A stretch of 42,184 nucleotides of DNA. Source: Candidatus Methanomethylophilus sp. UBA78 (GTDB lineage Archaea; Thermoplasmatota; Thermoplasmata; Methanomassiliicoccales; Methanomethylophilaceae). The position numbers were made by a program, and so were the translations under genes. Positions 23,234-30,790 of the stretch are shown here, piece after piece. Each line of letters begins with the position of its first letter. Position 1 is the stretch's first letter. The stretch spans positions 8,496 to 50,679 of the forward strand of contig DARY01000016.1 in assembly GCA_002503545.1 (NCBI GenBank), read 5' to 3'. The notes under the pieces were generated by a model. The model did not search any database, was not told the DNA's origin, and was given only the letters and a program-made list of their open reading frames with translations.

Positions 23234-23950
23234 ATGTCAAAGGACACTGTCGTCATTTCAATCGGCGGATCGATACTAATACCGGACAAGAACGATGCCG
23301 TCTACATAGGCGCCCTGGCGGATATGCTCAGGAGGGCCTCCGAGAAGGTCCGCATCGCGGTCGTATGCGGCGGCGGCAAGATAGCCAGATACTACACGAG
23401 CACGGGGAGGGACCTCGGAGGGTCCGAGGACAGCCTCGACATCATGGGCATCGACGCCACGAGGATAAACGCGAAGCTGCTGGCACTTGCCCTGGGGGAC
23501 CTCTCCTCCATGGACGTCAGACCGACCGTCGGGGAGACGGCCGAGATGGCGAACAAGGTCGGCATCGCCGTCATGGGCGGTACGGAACCGGGACACACCA
23601 CCGATGCGGTGGCCGTCATGCTGGCCGAGGAGATGGGCGCGGCGCGCGTCGTCAACGCCACCTCCGTGGACGCCGTCTACTCGGAGGACCCCCGGAAGAA
23701 CCCGGACGCCGAGAGGTACACGGAGATGACGATCGAGCAGCTGGGTCATATCGTCTACGCCGACCACGGGGCGGGGAAGTCGAGCGTGTTCGACCCCCTC
23801 GGGGTGCGGATAGCGGAGAAGAACGGGATCGACATAGAGATAGTGGACGGCAGGAACCTGGCCGAACTGGAGAAGGCGGTGCTCGGCCAGCCGTTCTCCG
23901 GCACCCACGTCAGTTCCCGCCGAGGGGCTCGAAGCAGTCGCTCTTTATGA
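23234..23950 (+). CDS. pyrH: Uridylate kinase (UMP kinase)
   Basis: The enzyme phosphorylates UMP to UDP. The 238-residue protein is an amino-acid-kinase-family member with ISIGGSIL (residues 8-15), VVCGGGKIARYY and MGGTEPGHTTDAVAVMLAE, all typical of archaeal PyrH. The ATG at 23234 (MSKDTVV) is preferred over a longer frame from 23192, which overlaps promoter sequence. The last 14 residues (Ser/Arg-rich) extend past the normal end and are encoded antisense to the dtdA 3' end, a 41-base overlap. This tail looks like stop-codon drift. Confidence 0.93.
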   Translation: MSKDTVVISIGGSILIPDKNDAVYIGALADMLRRASEKVRIAVVCGGGKIARYYTSTGRDLGGSEDSLDIMGIDATRINAKLLALALGDLSSMDVRPTVGETAEMANKVGIAVMGGTEPGHTTDAVAVMLAEEMGAARVVNATSVDAVYSEDPRKNPDAERYTEMTIEQLGHIVYADHGAGKSSVFDPLGVRIAEKNGIDIEIVDGRNLAELEKAVLGQPFSGTHVSSRRGARSSRSL

Positions 23951-24755
23951 CCTCGCAGCCGACGGATTCGGCCAGCGAGGTCAGCCTCGCGGCCGTCGGA
24001 CCGTTCATCGACTTCCTGTGGAGGAATGCGATCCTGGTCCCGGAGCATTCGGCGGCGTTCCTTATCATGGCCGCGACCTCCTCGTCGGAACGCCCCTCGG
24101 TCTGATAGTTCGGCACCATATGGCCGAAGTTCACCCTGCGCGAAAGAGCCAGCTCCGTGAAACGCGGGGCGTAGTGGCCGCCTCCCAGACCTATCACCGT
24201 GGGATAACCGTTGCTGTCTGGCACATCCCTCAGGACCGACGCCTGGAGCGCCGCCGCGTCGTCCCTCCCCCAATGGCGCTCGTCGCTGCCGATCTCCAGG
24301 AAGAAGGCGGGGGCCTCCATGTAGGGACCGTGATGGGTGACCTCGAAGCATATGTTGAACTCGCCGTCCCCGCTCCTGCTCTTCATGAGGCGGAGGGCGT
24401 CGCTCATCGCGGAGGGGTACGCCTTCACCAGGGTGTGCGGGCGGCCGCCGAGGGAGGCGTCGTTGTAATTGCCCACCGGATGCACGGTCAGCGCCGGCAT
24501 GCCGCTAGACGAGGCGTGCTCCGAGGGGAATATGACGACGTCCGGATCGAACCCGAAGGCCCTCGCCCTTGCGTCCAGACCGTCGCTGTATATGTGGAGG
24601 TCGGGGATCGACATCACCATGTCGTCGCCGCATCTCGAATAGTCGGCGTAACCGTCTCCGCCGAGGTCCTGCCAGACCCCTTCGCGCATGTAGTGTTCGA
24701 CTATATTAACCGATGAGATGTCTTCCCTGCAGAGTACGATCAATCTTCTGGACAC
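23910..24755 (-). CDS. dtdA: D-aminoacyl-tRNA deacylase, archaeal type
   Basis: DtdA removes D-amino acids (and related mischarges) from tRNA. The 281-residue product contains CFEVTHHGP and GLGGGHYAPRFTEL, the conserved metal-site segments of the archaeal/plant family. In-frame ATGs exist at 24839 and 24809, but both lie at or upstream of the TATA core at 24809-24816. The family normally begins at the RRLIVLC strand. A GTG at 24755 with AAGGAAG nine bases upstream is the best start; TTG 24743 is the alternative. It overlaps pyrH at the 3' end. Confidence 0.85.
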   Translation of the reverse strand: MSRRLIVLCREDISSVNIVEHYMREGVWQDLGGDGYADYSRCGDDMVMSIPDLHIYSDGLDARARAFGFDPDVVIFPSEHASSSGMPALTVHPVGNYNDASLGGRPHTLVKAYPSAMSDALRLMKSRSGDGEFNICFEVTHHGPYMEAPAFFLEIGSDERHWGRDDAAALQASVLRDVPDSNGYPTVIGLGGGHYAPRFTELALSRRVNFGHMVPNYQTEGRSDEEVAAMIRNAAECSGTRIAFLHRKSMNGPTAARLTSLAESVGCEVIKSDCFEPLGGN

Positions 24756-24808
24756 GATGCTGGCTTCCTTGATTTCGAGACTTGAGAACCTACATGTAGT
24801 GCCATCCA

Positions 24809-24816
24809 TTTTAAAA
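24809..24816. promoter_or_regulatory. TATA core between dtdA and the wHTH/TPR gene
   Basis: The palindrome TTTTAAAA lies 25 bases before the plus-strand ATG at 24838, predicting a leaderless message. On the minus strand it lies 57 bases before the GTG of dtdA, allowing a leader of about 30 bases. Confidence 0.55.
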
Positions 24817-24837
24817 CCACTGATTTCTGGATTAAGC

Positions 24838-26088
24838 ATGAAGATAGGAAAGGCAGAGGATGTGACAGTGAAACAGAGGATCTTGCTGCATCTGTCGAGG
24901 TTCCCGGGCTACGGCCCGGAGGGGAACTACACCGTCCCCTTCGACCTGACGCAGGACGGCATCGCTTCGGTCGTCGGCATAACCCGCGCCCATGCCTCCA
25001 TAGATCTGAAGAAGCTGGTGGAGACCGATTACATCGTGGCGTGGCAGGCGCACATAAAGGGCTCCCGCGCCAAGAGGTTCGTCTACGCCGTGCAGCCGAA
25101 GGGGAGTCTGGAAGCGGCCTCCCTGAAGGAAGCCGTCGAGAAGGCGGGGATGACGGTGGAGGCCCTGCTGGATATGAAGCGCTGCGACCCGGACACCAGA
25201 TGGAAGACCCTCAGTCCCGCGGACAGGGAGACCTTCGGCAAGGCCTGCGTCCTGCGCTCGCCGATCCCCAGGAAGGACCTGCCGCCGACCAGGACGGGCG
25301 TCGTGCCCACGGACTACGGCGGAATGATCCAGATACCCAGGGAGACCGCGGACATGTTCCTCTCCAAGGCCGACGGGGAGAGCCTGCGCAGATGGCACTG
25401 CTGGGCGGCCGACTACTGGCTGGACAGGAGGGAGCATGCGGAGAGGCTGTTCCACCTCATCAAGGCCGGCAGGAACCTGGAGGCCAACTGGCTGGCCGTC
25501 CGCATGAAATCAGACATCCTGTTCTCCCCCAACGAGGACCTGCTGCGTTCCCTCAGCCTCATCGTACCGGAGGACGGCCTGGAGAAGAACATAATCTGGC
25601 TCTGTGCGGAGGCCGCCTTGGGGTGCAGGGACATGGGGAAGGCGAGGGAGATGGCGGAGAAACTGAGGAAACTAGACTCCCCGGAGCACATGACGGTGAT
25701 GTCCCAGATATAGATGATGACGGGGGACTACGAGGTCTCCGCCAGATGCGCCGAGAACGCACTGAGCCGGGTCGGGGGCGTGCTCCCGGCCATCGTGATG
25801 GCCGAGTCCCTCTCCCGCCTCGGGGACATAGAGCGGGCGGAGGAGTTCGCCGCCGTGGCGGGGAAGGAGATGATGCACGAGCTGGACGGGGCGTGGATCG
25901 ACGAGATACTCAAGATCAGGGCCGGCATCGCCTACGCCAGAGGCTGCACGGACGATTGCCTCAACCTCCTGAGGGAGGCATGGGTCGCGGCCCCGGAGGT
26001 CCGCAGGAAGAACCTGACCGCCCTGGCCGGCGAGGTCAGGGCGGGGAGGGCCGTAATGTTCCGAATCAGAAGACCGTGTTCTTCCTGA
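24838..26088 (+). CDS. Winged-helix/TPR regulator with in-frame TAG codon (possible pyrrolysine)
   Basis: The frame from ATG 24838 encodes 291 residues, then TAG (25711-25713), then 124 more residues in the same frame to TGA. The N-terminal 90 residues are a MarR-like winged helix (DGIASVVGITRAHASIDLKKL). From about residue 190 the protein is helical with TPR-like units that run straight across the TAG. In the unit MSQI-x-MMTGDYEVS the TAG stands at TPR position 11, usually Tyr, one base from TAC/TAT. Codon use is the same on both sides. If TAG is read as pyrrolysine the product has 416 residues; otherwise it is a C-terminally truncated protein of 291. The ATG at 24838 is 25 bases from TTTTAAAA (24809). 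The 3' end overlaps pheS by 23 bases. Confidence 0.75.
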
Positions 26089-27583
26089 GCGAGTCGATGT
26101 CGGAGATGTACAGGTCCCTGATGTCCTTGATGTTCCACTTGAGCATGGCCAGCCTCTCGAAGCCGAATCCCCAGGCGAGCACCGGGTATTTGACCCCGAA
26201 GGGCGCGAGGACCTCGGGCCTGAATATGCCGGCCCCTCCGAGCTCGAGCCATTTCCCGTTGAAGAAGACCTCGAGCTCGAGGGACGGCTCCGTGTACGGG
26301 AAGTAGCTGGGTCTTACGTGGATCTTGTCGAACCCCATCCTGGCGTAGAACTCCCTGATCAGCGATACGAGCATGTCGAGATTGGCGTTCTTGTCGATGA
26401 CGATGCCTTCGATCTGACTGAACTCCGGTAGGTGGGTGGCGTCTATGGACTCCTTCCTGAAGATCCTCGAGATGGAGAACGCCTTCTGCGGGGCGTCCGG
26501 GTGGGCGGCGATGTACCTGATGCTGCTGACGGTGCTGTGGGTCCTCAGCAGGGCCTGGGAGGCCTTCTCCTCCGACCAGACCCCTCCCCAGCCGGCGGAA
26601 CCGGTGTCCCCGCCGTTCTCGTGTATGGCCTTGACCTTGGCCACCAGCTCCCTGTCCTCCAGGGGCAGATGGTCCGGGTGCTCGAGGAAGAAGGTGTCCT
26701 GCATGTCCCTGGCCGGATGGTCCTGCGGGATGAACAGGGCGTCCATGTTCCAGAAGGCGGGCTGCACGTACTCCGACGACATCTCGGTGAAACCCATGTC
26801 GGTGAACAGCTCCCTCACCTCGCTGCCGAGGCGGGTGAGCGGGTTCTTCTTGGCGGCGTACACCGCGGGGGCGAAGGTCTGCACGTCGTACTTCCTGTAC
26901 TCCACATCCTTCCACCTGCCGGACTGCACCAGCTCGTCGGTCACGTCGGTGACCTCCTCCCTGAGGACTATGCCGGAGCGGACGGCCTCCCTCCCGGCGT
27001 CGGTGAGGGCGATCTCCCTCTCCGTCACGAGGACCTCCCTTATCATGCCCTTGCGGCCCTTGAGGTCCTTCACGACGGCCGGGTCAGCATCCGCCTCGGC
27101 CACGGGGGCCTCGAGCATCCTAGCCACGAGGGCCTCGTCCGGCATGCGCTGGGTCATCATCGCCCTGCCGGTGTCGGTGAGGGTGAGGACGTTGTCCCCG
27201 CCCGCCTCGGACATGGAGGCGAGCTTCTTCCTCATGAGCCAGCCGACGGCGATCCTGTCCTCGCCGGGGATGGCCTCGGCCAGACCGGATATGGACATGC
27301 TCCCTCCCGCGGAGGAGATGGCCTCCAGGGCGTGCCTCTCGGGGAGACCCTTGGACGAGGCCTCCGGGTCGGTCAGCTCGTAGAACCTCTCGGTGCTCTC
27401 CCTGACCGTGACGAGACCCTTGGATGCCAGCCAGGAGGCCGACCCCATGATCTCCACCTCGAGGGAGAAATCCCCGCGGGCGATCATCCCGGCCGGGCTG
27501 TCCCTGCCTCCGCTCCTGTCAAGTGCCAGAAGGAGCTTCTTCTCGTTGTAGCTGAGGCCGTCGAGTACCTCTTTCATGTTCAT
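26066..27583 (-). CDS. pheS: Phenylalanyl-tRNA synthetase alpha subunit
   Basis: PheS is the catalytic class II subunit that charges tRNA-Phe with PheT. The 505-residue archaeal form has N-terminal winged-helix DNA-binding-like repeats (about 1-230). The catalytic core carries motif 2 (FSISRIFRKE) and motif 3 (GFGFERLAM) near the C-terminus. The ATG at 27583 has GGTGAT four bases upstream; ATGs at 27595 and 27577 are alternatives. It overlaps the trpS stop region, so trpS-pheS form an operon. pheT is not in the window. Confidence 0.93.
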   Translation of the reverse strand: MNMKEVLDGLSYNEKKLLLALDRSGGRDSPAGMIARGDFSLEVEIMGSASWLASKGLVTVRESTERFYELTDPEASSKGLPERHALEAISSAGGSMSISGLAEAIPGEDRIAVGWLMRKKLASMSEAGGDNVLTLTDTGRAMMTQRMPDEALVARMLEAPVAEADADPAVVKDLKGRKGMIREVLVTEREIALTDAGREAVRSGIVLREEVTDVTDELVQSGRWKDVEYRKYDVQTFAPAVYAAKKNPLTRLGSEVRELFTDMGFTEMSSEYVQPAFWNMDALFIPQDHPARDMQDTFFLEHPDHLPLEDRELVAKVKAIHENGGDTGSAGWGGVWSEEKASQALLRTHSTVSSIRYIAAHPDAPQKAFSISRIFRKESIDATHLPEFSQIEGIVIDKNANLDMLVSLIREFYARMGFDKIHVRPSYFPYTEPSLELEVFFNGKWLELGGAGIFRPEVLAPFGVKYPVLAWGFGFERLAMLKWNIKDIRDLYISDIDSLRKNTVF

Positions 27584-27588
27584 GATTA

Positions 27589-28710
27589 TCACCATTTGAA
27601 GCCGTCGAACGCCATCTTCTGGACGATCTCCTTGGCCTCCTCCCTCTTGGCCTGATGCGCCTCGAGGAAGACGTTTATCTTCGATGTCAGCGCGACCTTG
27701 CACTCACCGCACAGGATCTCGCCGGACCTGCATTTCTCCGCCATCTCGTTGAGCTTGGCGTCGTCGTGTTCGAACAGATAGTAGTTGTATTTGAACACCG
27801 CACAGACCTCGGGGTTCCCTCCCTTCTCCCTCTGCTCCTCCACGCTTACGCACCCGCCGGTGAAGGCCCTGCCGACCTTCTTCTTGACCTGCTTGGGCGT
27901 GTCGGTGGTGTAGATGGTGGCCATCTCGTCGGACGAGGACATCTTGTCTCCCCCGTTGAGGCTGGGGCACATCTTACAGTAGAGCATGGAGGGCTTGTGG
28001 TACCCGAGCCCGGGCGCCACGTCCCTGGTGACCCTGAAGTGGGGGTCCTGGTCTATCCCGCAGGGGATGAGCACGGGTGTCTTGACGCCTTCGATCTCCG
28101 AGGGGAGGAAGGCGGGGGCCGACTCCATGGCCGTGAAGAATATCTTGCCTATGTTGGAGGACCCCTCGAAACCGAAGACATCCTTGGCGGTGCTGAACGT
28201 GACCTTCTTGGCCACGCGGAGGGCGAGGGGGTACAGCCTGTCTATGTTCTCGGTGTCCACGATTATCTTCGTGTTGTCGGGGTCGAATCCGAGCGCCACG
28301 AAATCCAGGGCGTTCTCGTAGGCCATGCTCCTGGTCTCGTGGAGCGTCAGGTCCTTGAAGAGGAACTTCTCGTCGTCGGTCATCTGGAACAGCATCTTGA
28401 CCTTGAAGGTGTCCTGCAGCCACTTGGTGAAGATCCACGGCATCATATGACCCAGATGCGTGTTCCCGGAGGGACCCCTGCCGGTGTACAGGTAGAACCT
28501 GTTCCCTTTCTCGTACTCGTCGAGCAGCCAGCCGAGGTCGCGGTGGGTGTAGAATATGCCGCGTCTGAGCATGGGGTGGACCTCGCCGTACCTGGCGAAC
28601 CTCCCGAGCACAGCCTCGTCTATGGGAGTGGTCCCGAACCTCTTCATCAGAACATCGTAGTCAATATCTCCGGTCACTTCCCAGGGAGTGACCTTGAAAT
28701 CCTCGGCCAT
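27589..28710 (-). CDS. trpS: Tryptophanyl-tRNA synthetase
   Basis: The 373-residue class I enzyme is of the archaeal/eukaryotic type. It has the HIGH-equivalent THLGH (in GPSGNTHLGHMMPW, near residue 85) and KMSSS (in GGDKMSSSDEM, near residue 258). The C-terminal helices include a CGEC pair. The ATG at 28710 lies 30 bases from the A/T core at 28735-28745, close to leaderless. It is the first gene of the trpS-pheS operon. Confidence 0.95.
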   Translation of the reverse strand: MAEDFKVTPWEVTGDIDYDVLMKRFGTTPIDEAVLGRFARYGEVHPMLRRGIFYTHRDLGWLLDEYEKGNRFYLYTGRGPSGNTHLGHMMPWIFTKWLQDTFKVKMLFQMTDDEKFLFKDLTLHETRSMAYENALDFVALGFDPDNTKIIVDTENIDRLYPLALRVAKKVTFSTAKDVFGFEGSSNIGKIFFTAMESAPAFLPSEIEGVKTPVLIPCGIDQDPHFRVTRDVAPGLGYHKPSMLYCKMCPSLNGGDKMSSSDEMATIYTTDTPKQVKKKVGRAFTGGCVSVEEQREKGGNPEVCAVFKYNYYLFEHDDAKLNEMAEKCRSGEILCGECKVALTSKINVFLEAHQAKREEAKEIVQKMAFDGFKW

Positions 28711-28734
28711 TGGAACACCATATATCCGTTGTAG

Positions 28735-28745
28735 ATTAAATTTTA
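28735..28745. promoter_or_regulatory. TATA core upstream of trpS
   Basis: ATTAAATTTTA lies 30 bases before the trpS ATG. It is also 26 bases before an in-frame plus-strand ATG at 28766, so it may serve the next gene too. Confidence 0.5.
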
Positions 28746-28819
28746 GTTTCGTCCGCCTCCGGCCGATGCGCCGCGGCGGCATGCGAATCCCTATCTACCC
28801 GTTTCGCATTGTCTCGGAC

Positions 28820-29269
28820 ATGTGGAACATACTGGGAGAGGAAGCGCTGTACCTGGACATCCCCTACAAGTTTCAGAAGAACCTCCTGGCCCTGGTCGGG
28901 GAGGGGGAGAAGGGGGACAGGTTCAAGGAGTTCATGAAGGAGACCGAGGTCGAGTTCATGCTCAACGGGCAGACCGAGGAGAACTGCTTCATCCTGAAGG
29001 TGCCGGACAGCCTCGAACCCGAGGACATCCAGCTCATGGCCGACGTGGTCCTGGAATCGCTCAAATCCTTCGGCGGACCCGCCATAACGGTGGACAAGGT
29101 CGAGCAGGATTACAAGATAATCATCAGCAACAACAAGGAACCCGAGATCGTCGGACTCCGCAAGACCCCCGGGATGTCCTCCCTGGAGGTCTTCAAACCC
29201 ATAATATACGGATGGGACGCACCCGGAAGGGCGAACCCCTCCATGTCCCGCTACTACAGCAGGGAATGA
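28820..29269 (+). CDS. Small conserved-looking protein of unknown function
   Basis: The 149-residue soluble protein begins MWNILGEEALYLDIPYKFQ. It has an acidic middle and ends with a Pro-Ile-Ile-Tyr-Gly-Trp segment and SRYYSRE. No motif or family is recognised. The frame opens earlier, with ATGs at 28766 and 28781. The former would give a leaderless message from the core at 28735-28745, but codons between 28766 and 28820 (CGA, CCT, TTT, CGC, ATT) are unlike the genome's preference, so 28820 is preferred. It is a single gene. Confidence 0.6.
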   Translation: MWNILGEEALYLDIPYKFQKNLLALVGEGEKGDRFKEFMKETEVEFMLNGQTEENCFILKVPDSLEPEDIQLMADVVLESLKSFGGPAITVDKVEQDYKIIISNNKEPEIVGLRKTPGMSSLEVFKPIIYGWDAPGRANPSMSRYYSRE

Positions 29270-29308
29270 GGACTCATCCGGCGGGCCGTTTACGGGACCC
29301 GCCGGGCG

Positions 29309-30418
29309 TCAATCGCGGACCGAGATCTCGATATCGCCCAGATCGGACTCGTCCCTCTCGGGGGTCGAGGGGTAGTAGGAGACGTCCTCGGGGCTCTCCT
29401 CCTTCAGGCTCACCAGGAGGGGTACGGGCATGAACATGTTCCATTTCTTCCCTATGTCCGACACTATGTACGCCTCCATCATGTAGAAGTAGATCAGAGA
29501 GGTGATGAAGGTCACCAGGAAGATGGTGCCCGCGGAGAGCGCGATGAACTTGAGGACGACCATCAGGTCGTCCCCGTTGCCGATCTTGTAGAAGAGGTAC
29601 AGGAAGACCGCCATGACCGGCACGGCCATCCTCTGGATGGTCGCCACCACGCCGTTGTAAAGTTTGAAGTCGCGGTAGTTGGTGCCTATCCTCGCATTCA
29701 TGGATTTGAAGATGGAGAACGGCAGGATGATGACCGGCACGTAGAGTATCACGGTGAAGACCGACAGCGACGCCTTCGTCAGGTCGAGGTCGGAGAGGGC
29801 CGGGTTCATGGAGAAGTAGATCCACACGAAGAGACCGACGGACATGGAGAGGAGGACGGAGCTGAACATGTCCTTCCAGGGGAACTTCCTGCCCACCTGG
29901 TTGAAATCCACCTCCATGTTCCTGGTGTCCAGGTCCGGGGGCACGTTGAAGAGGAAGGCGACGGTGCGGTCGATGAAGTTAAGCTTCTCCTTGACGTTGA
30001 GGTACCTTATGATGTGGAGGCTCTTGTAGAAGATCAGCCTCTGCAGCACGCTCACGACGGTGGCGACGCCGATGGCACCGAATATTATGACGGCCAGGAA
30101 GATCACGGTGGACTGCTCGACCCTCAGATACAGGAGGGCGGCGACCAGGATGCCCACGGCCACCATCGGTATGAAGAACTTCCTGTAGAACAGGTAGAGC
30201 ACGCCCACCAGTATGAACGGGGCGGCCAGGCACTGCAGGGCCTCGTACAGACCGATGTCCGTGGCCTGGACCAGATATGTCATCACGGCCGCGGTCCCGA
30301 TCAGAGCCAGCACCCAAACAATAAGCACCGTTCTGTCGAACGAGCGCATAACCGAAATCCCCGCAGGCAGGGTGTCAGCCCAGAAGCTGTGCCTGCCGCC
30401 GTCTACAATATGCATCAT
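29309..30418 (-). CDS. Multi-pass membrane protein of unknown function
   Basis: The 369-residue protein has about eight hydrophobic segments in two blocks (about residues 30-140 and 190-330). A soluble loop between them contains IDRTVAFLFNVPPDLDTRN, and the tail is acidic (about 35 residues, DESDLGDIEISVRD). The first 24 residues are a cytoplasmic lead-in. No transporter signature is seen. The ATG at 30418 overlaps the TGA of the upstream small gene (ATGA), so the two are translationally coupled and may form one complex. Confidence 0.65.
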   Translation of the reverse strand: MMHIVDGGRHSFWADTLPAGISVMRSFDRTVLIVWVLALIGTAAVMTYLVQATDIGLYEALQCLAAPFILVGVLYLFYRKFFIPMVAVGILVAALLYLRVEQSTVIFLAVIIFGAIGVATVVSVLQRLIFYKSLHIIRYLNVKEKLNFIDRTVAFLFNVPPDLDTRNMEVDFNQVGRKFPWKDMFSSVLLSMSVGLFVWIYFSMNPALSDLDLTKASLSVFTVILYVPVIILPFSIFKSMNARIGTNYRDFKLYNGVVATIQRMAVPVMAVFLYLFYKIGNGDDLMVVLKFIALSAGTIFLVTFITSLIYFYMMEAYIVSDIGKKWNMFMPVPLLVSLKEESPEDVSYYPSTPERDESDLGDIEISVRD

Positions 30419-30759
30419 TTGCTTTCCGCCCATACCTTTACGGAAACCGTGGCCTTGTCGCCCGGATACAGACCCAGTATGATTCCCATGGTCGCGTTCT
30501 TCGATGTCGGGAACGGTCCCACTACTCCATCCGTCACACCTTCCATGTGGCCGGCCAGGGAGCCGTCCTCGTTGGCGATCGCCACGTCTATGGGTGCGTC
30601 GGAATCCACTTTGGCACGTATCATGCGGTTCTTGGACACGCCGAACGAGTACGTCATGACGTTCCTGTATCCGGTGCCCGTCTCGTTGGTCGGATCGACC
30701 TCGCCGATGCGGACGGAATCAAGACTCAGCAATGTCTCGTTCTTCGAAAAGATTCCCAT
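30415..30759 (-). CDS. Small beta-rich protein of unknown function
   Basis: The 114-residue protein MGIFSKNETL... is rich in beta-forming and Gly/Asp residues (VSKNRMIRAKVDSDAPIDVAIANED), with a closing LYPGDKATVSVKVWAES strand. This resembles a small Ig- or CUB-like sandwich. It lacks a signal peptide. The ATG at 30759 is 26 bases after CTTTTTAG (30781-30790), so it is preferred over ATG 30774. It overlaps the downstream membrane-protein gene and lies just past the cmk-truB gene. Confidence 0.6.
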   Translation of the reverse strand: MGIFSKNETLLSLDSVRIGEVDPTNETGTGYRNVMTYSFGVSKNRMIRAKVDSDAPIDVAIANEDGSLAGHMEGVTDGVVGPFPTSKNATMGIILGLYPGDKATVSVKVWAESK

Positions 30760-30780
30760 CGGGAAGGCATACACGTAGCA

Positions 30781-30790
30781 CTAAAAAGAC
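30781..30790 (-). promoter_or_regulatory. TATA box of the small-protein/membrane-protein operon
   Basis: Minus-strand GTCTTTTTAG lies between the TAA of the cmk-truB gene and the ATG at 30759, about 26 bases from the latter. It may also act as the T-run that ends the ribosomal operon. Confidence 0.45.

Noticed and set aside
28766..28819. Longer start (ATG 28766) for the unknown protein after trpS
   Set aside because: Spacing from the TATA core is good, but the extra codons (CGA, CCT, TTT, CGC, ATT) are atypical for this genome. I kept ATG 28820 and left the alternative in the entry.
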